Shown here piece by piece: positions 9,874 to 18,638 of a stretch of 64,000 bases of DNA. Source of the DNA: Centrapalus pauciflorus (taxonomy: Eukaryota; Streptophyta; Magnoliopsida; Asterales; Asteraceae). The notes under the pieces are model-generated. The model had not been told where the DNA came from, made no database searches, and worked only from the letters and a program-made list of their open reading frames with translations. The stretch's first letter is position 1; each line of letters opens with the position of its first letter. The stretch is from the NCBI GenBank assembly GCA_020465985.1, contig JAANYP010007128.1, forward strand, positions 1 to 64,000, written 5' to 3'. The position numbers and the translations under genes were made by a program.

Positions 9874-10330
9874 TTGTTGGATAAGTTTAGCTTTCAATCA
9901 TTCTTGAATTTTGACAATTGGCCACGAAGGAATTTAATTGTTGAAGCAATAAAGCTTTTTGATGCAACTGGTACTTATCCTAGAGGTACTTATCCAAAAT
10001 GTACTGCACCTGGATCAGAAGGATCGTATGCCACAAAGAAAACCGAGGAGCTGAAATGGAGGGCTAGAGCTGAGAGGTTGAGAGCATATGACTGATTTGA
10101 AACTGCATTCTCAAATGTTAAATCGTCCGAAATTCAGAAGGCTATTATGTTGCTTTATGATCATCACTGTTTCATTCACTAAGTAATATGCGTTCTCTAT
10201 TTCCAGGTTTAGGATCACACATTTGACACCTACTGACAAGATGAAAAGAAGAAGGCTAGGCTTTCTAGGTTTGGATCAGCTTCAAGTGTTGATCCTCTTG
10301 AAAAATCGAAAAGAAAGCAAGGGCAGCCAG
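9874..10330 (+). pseudogene. Captured fragment of a MOS11-like (SAP/THO-related) host gene, two exons
   Basis: Exon-like block one ends at 10076 and reads GSEGSYATKKTEELKWRARA in its last part. It is followed by GT at 10077, a 130-bp intron ending TTTCCAG at 10206, and a second block to 10330 before another GT. Joining the blocks restores the codons for the AERF motif across the intron. From 10240, in a frame offset by one lost base, the second block reads DEKKKARLSRFGSASSVDPL and then a basic KRKQ. Repeated [K/R]-x-[K/R]-A-R-x-x-R-F motifs are typical of plant MOS11-type proteins linked to THO/TREX mRNA export. I assign the family from memory. The fragment keeps introns, so genomic DNA was captured, and a frameshift makes it non-functional as protein. 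Confidence 0.62.
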
Positions 10331-10758
10331 GTATGTACACCAACAAATCTGGTTTCCCCAATTTTTTTAGCATTTTCCTTCTGTAATTTCCATCTGGTTG
10401 GAGGCATTCAGAATTTGAGATGTGTTTGTTAACTATGTTTTTGTTTTGCAGGTAGAATTATTTACATTTTAGTCCCCGCACAACTCGTAAAAGATACTCG
10501 TAACTCCGTAAGATATCCATTAGAACTATCCCAACATGAACCCTTGTTGAGTTTGCTGTCTGGTTATTCATCTCATATCATGTGCAGCAAGTATTGATAA
10601 AGTTGTTGTGCCCCGACTTGATTGATAGCAGGCTTTTTAGTGTTGCCCAAACTTCTTACTATCCCAACATGTACCCTTCTTATGATCCAGTTGGATTTTT
10701 TCTAAAAAAAATGATCGTCGATGCCAATCTAGCATTATCAAGTTCATGATTTCTGGTG

Positions 10759-10839
<81 letters not shown>

Positions 10840-11995
10840 TATATATGAGATAATGTGGTCAAGATATAAAAGTTGCTTGAATTAAGTTGTCTTTTGACCC
10901 TTTTGACACAACCATTTCTCTTCTAATTTTTCGAAGTTCTTTTTGTGTATACCTAATTTTCTTTCATATCTTTCCTTTTTTTATGGAACAAACCTATTTT
11001 TGGTTAATTTACATTCAGTGTTTATTAGCTTGTAGCAAGAAGCACTTTGGGTTTTAAGTATATTTTGGCAATTATATGCATGTAATCTGTACAAGTTCAG
11101 CTATAAGCATTCTGTTTTGCTGTTATGTGCAGTGTTTGCGTGATTCATCCTTGTCCCCAAATGAAGAAGAGCGAGCATAGATTGATATAATAAATGCGAT
11201 TCACCAAGTGCATGTTCCATCACATGAGCCTTTCTTTACTGTATATTGCTGTTTCTTATAGCTCATTTAGCTTGGAAGAAGATAAACATCTTGGAAATGA
11301 TGATTACTTGAATCAAATATGTTGGACCCTGGAAAGGTAGCTCGTTTAGCTTGGAAGAAGATAAACATCTTGGAAATGTGATTCACTGAGTGCATGTTCC
11401 ATCATAGGTTTGTTCTTTTCATATCTATAAATTAATTATATTTATATATTGTTACAAATTATAGTTGTGTTAGTTATGCTTGCAATAATTTGTGTATACA
11501 TACAACACACACATTTGCTTAGTTATTATTGATGCAGCAGGATAACCCGTAATTGATCACTTAAATCCCATGTTGGTGTTTGTTTGGAAGAAGATATTGA
11601 GAACCAACGAGATAAATTAGTTGAATATGCGATGAAGAAGTTTGTGGAAAAATTGTCTCTTCATGTTTGTGAGTTTCTAGCATTAGTTATCGTCTATGTT
11701 TGGTTCAAGGTATGATGTCATCAGGATCATGACAAGTATAATTATTTCATCAATTTGATTATTTTCGTTTGAGTTAGTTGTTAATTATTATTCTGTGTGA
11801 CAAGCAACTTTGTTTTGGGATATTGATATATATACGAAGACCGGTGTTTTTTGGAGGATTTAGATACCTTTTGTCATTATATTTAACAATTATTATATGG
11901 AATATTGTGTAATTGGTGAAGGATTTTGATACCTTTTAATTATTGTAATCGACATTTTTTGAATTGGTGATGCTTATTAATTGTATTTGTGTATT
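10331..11995 (+). other. CACTA interior, AT-rich with splice-like sites and a local duplication
   Basis: Possible 3' continuation of the captured gene: an acceptor-like TTTTGCAG at about 10452 and another, TTATGTGCAG, near 11132 precede short exon-like pieces. A segment around 11190-11300 (CAAGTGCATGTTCCATCA and TTTAGCTTGGAAGAAGATAA) is repeated at 11336-11405. An unrecognised short open stretch near 11590-11710 includes NQRDKLVEYAMKKFVEKL. None of these can be named. Confidence 0.35.
10763..10840. repeat. Compound (AT)n and (TATG)n microsatellite
   Basis: About 25 AT units followed by about seven units of TATG/GTAT, inside the CACTA element. Confidence 0.92.
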
Positions 11996-12480
11996 AAAAG
12001 GTTGTACTTTTTGTAACTAAATTCATAAATGTTGCATTTAAAATTAAAAAAATGTTGCATTTGAATGCAAAAAAGATTGTATTTGAGCATAAAAAGATTG
12101 CATTTGAGCATAAAAAGGTTGCATTTGAGCATAAAAATAATTGTATTTTAATGTGAAAATGTTGCATTTGAAAATAAAAAAGGTTGCATTTGAGTTTGAA
12201 AAAGATTGCATTTGATGTAAAAAAAGGTTGCATTTGAGTGTGAAAAATGTTGCATTTATTTGTAAAAAAGTTGCATTTAAGTATAAAAAGGTTGCATTCT
12301 AAAAAGGTTGCATTTCTATGATTAATGCAACTCTTTCAAAAAAGGTTGCATATTCTACCAAAAAGGTTACTTTAGACCCAATGCAAGAGGACATAATGCA
12401 ACTCTTGCTAAAAGGTTGCTTTAGGCATAATGCAACTTTTTGAAGGCCTAATGCAACATTTTGTCAAGGTTGCAATAGGC
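11996..12480. repeat. Right subterminal repeats of the CACTA element
   Basis: A dense series of AAGGTTGCATTTGAG-like units spaced about 25-30 bases apart, then units in the opposite sense (ATGCAACTTTT) close to the end. It is longer and more regular than the left cluster. A minus-strand ORF at 11994-12233 is only a translation of this repeat. Confidence 0.85.
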
Positions 12481-12496
12481 TTGTTTTGTTGTAGTG

Positions 12497-13610
12497 AACA
12501 TAGATCTGAACAAGAAAAATCTCTGATTTGATGGACTTGTGAACAATGTCTTGTCCAGAGTACCTCTCTTGAATCCATTTTGTAAAAGGTATGAGGACAA
12601 AGTGTCATACCATGCTCTTGGGGCTTGGTGGAGTCCATAGAGGGCTTTGTCTAATTTGTATACTCTGTCTAGATACTTATAGTCTTCAAATCCAGGAGGT
12701 TGACACACATAAACCTCTTCTTCAATGTACCATACAGGAATGCAGATTTCACATCCATTTGGTACACTTTAAACCCTTTGAAGCTGGCATAAGCTAGGAA
12801 CAATCTGATGGCTTCTATCCTTGCTACTGGGGCAAAAACATCATCATAATCTATTCCTTCTTCTTGAGTGTATCCTTGTGCTACCAATCTTGCTTTGTTC
12901 TTAATTACTACCCCTCTTTCATCCTTCTTGTTTCTGAAAACCCATCTTGTACCAATTGCTCTCTTTCCTCTAGGTAAGTCAACTAGAGTCCATACATTCT
13001 GAATCTTGAATTGCAGAAGTTCTTCTTGCATTGCCTCAATCCAAGATGGATCTTTCAGAGCCTCAGATGCCTTCTTAGGTTCTAATTGTGACATGAAACA
13101 TGCATGTTCAAAGGCAGCTAGACTGAATTCAGGAACTGCTGATTCAGCATCAGTGGACTCCTTGTGAACCGTTGTCCTTGTCTGCACAGGTGTGCGTGGG
13201 TCTCCCATTATCTGATTGAGAGGATGATACTTGTGAACCCTGGGTGTGGGTTCTCTTTCTGTCTGGAATGATGTTCCTAAATTTGTATCATCACCTTCAG
13301 TACCACTTGATGATTTTGCTCCAGGAACAGCTTGATCAGAAGATGGGACTGTTTCCCTATTGGATGGAGCTGTCACATCAGGACTTGGGATTGGCACTTT
13401 ATAATCTGGAATTGTATCGTGTTGAGCATCCAGTACCCCTGGTGGGTCACAAGATAGAAGTGGTAGTACAGTATACTCATCCCATTTATCAGAATCTTCA
13501 ATAGTTTTGAAACTTTGTCCCAACAGCTTGAATGTTTGTGTGACCAGCATGAGAATTTTTGTTGGCAGCTTTAACACTGTCTTCATCAGTTCCTGCAGAA
13601 TACTCAACAA
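12497..13610 (-). pseudogene. pol: Copia A reverse transcriptase N-terminal half
   Basis: Reading leftwards from 13610: a variable linker, then FSLAAFEHACFMSQ, EAMQEELLQF, the fingers motif TRWVFRNKKDERG, RLVAQGYTQEEGIDYDDVFA and YQMDVKSAFLYG, all typical of copia RT. Near 12735 one T present in copia B is missing, shifting the frame; the next block (12708-12500) has QPPGFEDYKYLDRVYKLDKA and GLHQAPRAWYDT. It stops at the CACTA border just before the catalytic aspartates. Confidence 0.9.
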
Positions 13611-14938
13611 AGCTCAGAGAATTTGTCAGCGAATCTAAATCAAACAACCAATCAGGACCAGTGCCTTTGACATTAGCAGTGTTTTCATTAAACTCAACAA
13701 TGGCACTTTCTTCAATGGTTTTAGACACACTGTTATATACTCTATAGGCTTTGCTTTGAATAGAGTAACCTACAAAGAATCCTTCTTCAGCTTTACTTTC
13801 AAACTTTCCTAAGTGAGTTTTAGTGTGAAGAATAGTGCATGAACAACCAAAAGACTTTAGGAAGGCTTCTGTGATGGCATAACTCATATGGAGTTTTCCC
13901 TTATGACTGAACAACTTGAACCCTATTAAGCACATAGCAAGCTGTATTGACTGCCTCTGCCCAAAAGGTCATTGGCAGTTTGGAATCAACTAGCATGGTT
14001 CTAGCAGCCTCTATTAAAGTTCTATTCTTCCTTTCAGCTACACCATTTTCTTGTGGTGTTCTTGGTGCACTATATTGCCTTGCAATACCTTTACACTCAC
14101 AGAAACTGTTTAGGATATGATTTTTAAACTCAGTTCCATTGTCTGACTTGATCACCTTAACTTTTAAGTTTGATTGATTTTTCTATCTTAAGGATAAAGG
14201 ATTTGACTAGCTCAGCAGTTTCATCCTTAGTCCTAAGAAAGTAAACCCATGTAAATCTGGTGAAATCATCAATAATGACTAACAGTAAACTCTTTTATTC
14301 AAACTCAACACAGATGTTGGACCAAAAAGATCCATATGAATAAGATGAAGAGTAGATGAGATTGAATTTACTTCTTTGGCCTTATGAGAAGTTTTGTGTT
14401 GCTTGCCTTTAAGACATGCTACACAATGATCATCACATATGAACTCCTTTTGTGGTAAACCTCTTATCAAATTCTTTTTGACTAAAACATTCATAGATTT
14501 GAAGTTCATGTGACACATCCTTCTGTGCCATAGAGCAGACTCATTAGATGATGCTTTGGATATCAAACAGCTCAAAGTATTTGATTTTGACAAAAGATAT
14601 GTGTCCAAACAGTAGACATTGTCCTTCCTTGGTGTTCTAAGTAAAACAAGATTTTCAAGGATTTTAAAATCTTTTGAAAGGACAATACACTCAAAGTCTG
14701 TGAATAGAACAATATTTTGTTTATCACAGATTTGAGACACACTTAGTAAATTATATTTCAGTTGTTCGACATACAAAACATCATTGAAGATCATATTGCC
14801 TGCTTTGACAGTACCCTTACTTATTACCTTACCTCCCTTGGAATTTCCACCAAATGCAACAAATCCTCCTTCAAAGCCTTTGAAATTTGACAAGCATTCA
14901 GAATTGCCTGTCATGTGCCTAGAGCATCCACTATCCAT
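13611..14938 (-). pseudogene. pol: Copia A protease end and integrase, broken
   Basis: Starts at the retropepsin motif MDSGCSRHMTG. The integrase zinc-binding part follows (WHRRMCHMNFKSM and CDDHCVACLKGKQH). Catalytic-core pieces lie at 14155-13901: MIKSDNGTEFKN and APRTPQENGVAERKN, with the second Asp and the Glu. The region around 14160-14280 (first Asp side) is shifted out of frame. The C-terminal piece continues to about 13498 with GCSCTILHTKTHLGKFESKA and EGFFVGYSIQSKAYRVYN, partly overlapping the start of the RT block. Domain order protease, integrase, RT confirms Ty1/copia. Confidence 0.88.
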
Positions 14939-14990
14939 ATGTCATCTTGTTTTATGTTGGGTCCTGTGGGTGCCCTGCACAAATAAAAGC

Positions 14991-16018
14991 TTAGTCAGTA
15001 GTGGAGTAAACCCAAACCAAATTGGTTTTGGGTTGTCCTTGTGCCTTGACATAACTAAACACTGTTTGTGTCTTTTTATACCTAGTGAGATCCATTGGTG
15101 GATTTTGTGAAGAATATTTAGTTATAACATGAGGTATCCAAGTGTTCTTTCCAATCTTTTCATTAACAGTCTCAGAAGATCCACTACCAGTTCCAGTTCT
15201 AGACTTAGCATTTTGAACTAGGTTTTTAGTGCTAACAGCTTCAGAACTTGCACTACCAGTTCCAACTTTAGATTTAACAGTCTCAACACTTGCATCAGCA
15301 GTTTGATCTGTGTTTTTGCCTTTAACACACCATACCTTTTTAATGTTTGTTTTGGATTTTGCTAAAACTTGTTTTTGGTGTGTAGGATGTCTTTTGTTGA
15401 CTTTTAAGTACCTGTGGTCAACTGTCTTCTTTGGAACTGGTGTAATAGGTGGTTTAGCCTTTAAATTTTTTGAGTTTTGGACAATTGCCTGCTTTTGAAC
15501 CACAGTCTGTTTTGCAACAGATGGTTTATACAAACATTGCCTGGCTAAATGGTTTTTCCTGCCACAATGGAAACATCTTTTGACTGTTTTGATTGGAGAA
15601 CCAGTTTTGTTAGACCATAATTGGTTCTTGTTCCTTTGATTTCCCATTACTTGCTGTTGTGTGGGAAACTTTTGGACACCATGCTTTTGGCATGTGCATA
15701 TTGAACAGTCTTATCCCTTTTATTAGTTTTTGAGGAAGATGCAACGTTACAGTTAGAAGGTACAGAAACATGTGGAGCATTATTGCATACACTCATCTTC
15801 TCTTTTCCTTTCTCGCTGGGGGTTTTGATGAAACTGGAAGTAGGGGTTTCTATAGGTGCACTCATTGTTTTGAGTTCTCTCTCAACTTCTTTACACTCAC
15901 AGCCTTCATTTGGAATCAGTTCTTCTTTAGATTCAGGACTGTTTTCAAGGATAGGGTCTATAGATGTCATTGTCTCATCTAATGGTTCATTAACAAGCCT
16001 ATCAGCAACTTCACTCAT
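14991..16018 (-). pseudogene. gag: Copia A gag-pol linker with a zinc knuckle
   Basis: The block 15647-14991 holds CFHCGRKNHLARQC (CX2CX4HX4C) near residue 26, followed by a long Lys/Ser/Thr-rich low-complexity linker that leads into protease. The block 16018-15647 is acidic and Ser/Thr-rich and joins it through a frame change at about 15647. The linker is unusually long for copia gag, in keeping with the large gag of Sirevirus-type elements. Confidence 0.72.
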
Positions 16019-16063
16019 GGGATGAATGTATTTGTTGTTGTATGGGGGTGGAGTAGCTCTGTA

Positions 16064-17674
16064 TCATATACCTTCTTTGGGATTGAGTTGAGATTTCACC
16101 CTATCTTTAAATTGAACCTCCATTAGGTGTTCTAGCTTTTGATTTGCAAGTTTGAAGCTTCCTAAATCTATATTAACAGATTCTATTTTCTTGTTAGCTT
16201 CTAACACCTTTTGTTCAGCCTCATCTAGTTTCTTATTTAGGGTCTCTATTTTCTTATTCAGTTCCTTTTTCTCCCACTCATGATATGTTCTATCATATCC
16301 CATCTGAATCTCATTATCCTTATAGTCATTGATCTATTTTTCAAGATCTTCTATAGCCTGCATGTACTCATATCTCCTTTCTTCCATCTTAGCTAGAGTT
16401 TTGCACATGCTATCATTATGATCTCTGTACTTTTTAACCATATTTTTGCACGTTTGAGAGCAGAGTTTAGCATTTACTTCAGATGGTAGTTTAGTGGAAG
16501 TGGCATCAGATGATTCTGCCATAAGAGCTTGATTTTGAAACTCCTCTTCTGTCTGATCACTCCAGTCAAACACATTGTCTTCTTGAGAGACAAGAGCTTG
16601 TGATGATGAAGCTTGATTAGTTTGCTGGGGTCTTGGTGGCTGTTGACCTTGGGATCTGCATTCTCTGGCAAAGTGTCCAAGCTTGTGGTATTTAAAGCAT
16701 TCAACTTTTGATTTATCAAATGCTGGTTTGCCTTCTGGTCTGGCTTGAAAGTTTGATCTGCCAGTTCTTTTCAAAAATCTTTTGGCCCTCATAGTCAACA
16801 TAGCATGCTGTCATTTCAAGTCCATCTCTTCTAAATCATCTGGATGGATTTGTTCTAAATCTTCAGCATTTAGAGCAGACAGTCCATCACTTGCAACAAA
16901 AGCTTCATAATGAACTTCAGTAGAGTTACCATCAGCACCTGAAAAGGAATCACAACAGTTAGATTTATCAGTTAATGCTGATGACAGCAAAGTAGTGTTA
17001 TGATTGTAAGAAAAGGATTTCTTTTTATTTTCAATCTCAGTTTCAAACACTCTCATGTTGTTGTAAAGGTCATCCAACTCTATTTCATCAAGAGTGTCTT
17101 TGGTTCTCCATTGGGCAGCATAGACTGTCCACTCTTCACCAAGTGATCTAAGGAATTTTCTGTTTACTTCATCTTGATCCAAGCTGACTTTGGCACTCTC
17201 CAATTCACCTATCAGCTTATTAAACCTGTCAAAAATCTGAGTAAGGTTTTCATTCTTGCCACCAGAAAAGTTTTCATATGGCTGTTTTAAAAGATCTTTT
17301 TGATTCCTTTTGGTGCTAGCATTGCCAGCAAATCTTTTCTCTAAAGCAATCCAAAGAGAATGAGCAGTATAGAATTTCTTAAACTGATGTTGATAAGCAT
17401 TAGGAATGGCTATCTGTAAGAGAGTAAGAGCTTTCACTTCATTCCTTCTAGTCTTTCTTTCAAGTTCCGTCTTTGGATGTGTTTTTACGGGCTTGCCCTC
17501 AGCATCTAGTTCAGGATCAACTACAGGAGGATATTCAACAGCTTCCCATATGGCATAATCAATAAATTGAATGTGCTGTTGAATCCTGAGTTTCCACATC
17601 TCGAACTCAGTGGGTTTGAGCATAGGCACTTTGAGTCCTTGCCCAGATCCACTACTGCTATTTTCAAATTCCAT
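16064..17674 (-). pseudogene. gag: Copia A gag (capsid, degenerate knuckle, coiled coil)
   Basis: The start is MEFENSSSGSGQGLKVPMLK at 17674. The copia gag domain follows, with WKLRIQQHIQFIDYAIWEAV, LWIALEKRFAGNASTKRNQK and LDEIELDDLYNNMRVFE. A TGA at about 16811 replaces the Trp expected in the conserved MDLKWQ stretch. The same frame then carries a knuckle whose second Cys has become Tyr (CFKYHKLGHFAREC). After another stop near 16334 it continues into a heptad-rich coiled coil at 16303-16064 (KKIETLNKKLDEAEQKV). The stops are single-base changes in an otherwise continuous frame. Confidence 0.88.
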
Positions 17675-17733
17675 TGCAGAAACGTAAAAATTTTAAAAGA
17701 AAGCTTCTGACTTTAAAAACAAAGAAAAACCTG

Positions 17734-17747
17734 TGGCTCTGATACCA
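17734..17747 (-). promoter_or_regulatory. Primer-binding site of copia A
   Basis: TGGTATCAGAGCCA on the minus strand, two bases from the 5' LTR; complementary to initiator tRNA-Met. Confidence 0.92.
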
Positions 17748-17749
17748 CT

Positions 17750-18102
17750 TGTCAGGATCAAAAATCACTACCTAAGATTAACTGGTTTGAATAAATCAGA
17801 GTGTAAACCAATAACCTTGTATTGAATCAAAGTCCAATTAAGAAGTTTGCGGAATAACAATTAATTGTTTTAAGAAAAAACTTTCAGAATAAATAACACA
17901 TAAATATGATCAAAAATCAAATCTTTTATATTGCCCAAACTCACTGATTACAATCACCTCTAATCTGTTTGATTAGACGAAGAACACAGACTGTTCTTAG
18001 GGTTTTACAACCTTAGAGGCTTGAGAAACTTAATCAGAAAGCAATTACAACTGAAGCACACGATTACAAAATTTGCACTTGTAGACTTACAATAGAAAAA
18101 CC

Positions 18103-18134
<32 letters not shown>

Positions 18135-18425
18135 CCTTCTGATTTGTTTCCTTGAGGAACTCTGATTTCTCTGATAGTAGATATGCTTGAATCTTCGAAT
18201 ATAAAACACTTCCTGAATTTCAGCACTTTCTGTTGTTAAATTGTTGAGCAGCTTGAACTTTATCTTTTGAGCAGCTTGAACTTTTAACTCTCGCAGCTTG
18301 AACTTTTGAACTAGCAGCTCGAACTTACTCAACTAACAGCTTGAACTTTGTAATTACACAGAAAATCTACTAACAGTCTGAGAAATCTAACTAACAGCTT
18401 GACACACTTAGAATATTTCCCAACA
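17750..18425 (-). repeat. Complete 5' LTR of copia A (676 bp)
   Basis: Minus-strand ends are TGTTGGGAAAT and ...TCCTGACA. It contains a short TA repeat at about 18108-18133 and a run of CAGCTTGAACTT-type motifs at 18245-18355, in the part shared with the truncated left LTR. The following bases, CTCCG at 18426-18430, should be the target duplication, but its partner is lost. Confidence 0.9.
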
Positions 18426-18500
18426 CTCCGGGTAGTATTGGCTGGTGGGGGTATACTCCTCTTCCGAGTCAGACAATATGATTATCTCTTGGTTGAACAT
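18426..18500 (-). CDS. Start of the gypsy A2 leader ORF, cut by copia A after 25 codons
   Basis: It begins ATG at 18500 and encodes MFNQEIIILSDSEEEYTPTS, then QYYPE, running exactly into the copia A border. The motif IIILSDSEEE (hydrophobic core followed by Ser/Asp/Glu) has the form of a SUMO-interacting motif and also of a casein kinase 2 site; both readings are inference from pattern. It occupies the same leader position as the coiled-coil ORF 2838-3098 of A1 and may be the N-terminus that A1 has lost. Confidence 0.42.
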
Positions 18501-18621
18501 GTTTTCTGCTATCAAGGTCCATGCATAGTCTTTTAGTTAGTTACAAAATATTTTCATAATCAGTAATACTTAAGTGCGGTTATAGTCTAGGGTACTAATG
18601 CAAACTAGTTCACTATAACTA

Positions 18622-18635
18622 TGGCTCTGATACCA
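18622..18635 (-). promoter_or_regulatory. Primer-binding site of gypsy A2
   Basis: Identical to the A1 site: TGGTATCAGAGCCA on the minus strand, three bases from the LTR. Confidence 0.92.
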
Positions 18636-18638
18636 ATC

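Larger units (their letters stand above)
8569..12496. mobile_element. CACTA (En/Spm-type) DNA transposon, non-autonomous, 3,928 bp
   Basis: The ends are CACTACTACAAAATGAGC on the left and, inverted, CACTACAACAAAACAAGC on the right; they stay alike for about 28 bases. The 3-bp sequence AAC is duplicated at 8566-8568 and 12497-12499, as expected for CACTA elements. Copia B at about 30036-30056 has the uninterrupted sequence with one AAC, an empty site that confirms both borders. Both ends carry clusters of an AAGGTTGCAT motif. I find no transposase ORF; the inside has a CT-rich leader-like stretch, a fragment of a host-like gene and AT repeats. It would need enzymes from elsewhere to move. Confidence 0.93.
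4165..18425 (-). mobile_element. Ty1/copia (Sirevirus-like) LTR retrotransposon A with a third ORF and a CACTA insertion
   Basis: Minus-strand element. From right to left: 5' LTR (18425-17750), tRNA-Met primer site, gag with two knuckles, protease, integrase, RT split by a CACTA transposon, RNase H, a conserved non-coding stretch with a stem-loop and an extra purine tract, a third ORF of about 900 codons, the polypurine tract and a truncated 3' LTR (4435-4165). Integrase before RT makes it Ty1/copia. A long ORF after RNase H is a recognised trait of Sireviruses; that assignment is an inference. Every coding block has stops or frameshifts. The right flank cuts into the leader ORF of gypsy A2; no target duplication can be checked on the left because that LTR is incomplete. 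Confidence 0.88.

Noticed and set aside
11994..12233. 79-codon ORF with repeated CNxFxxF pattern
   Set aside because: It is a direct translation of the CACTA subterminal repeat.
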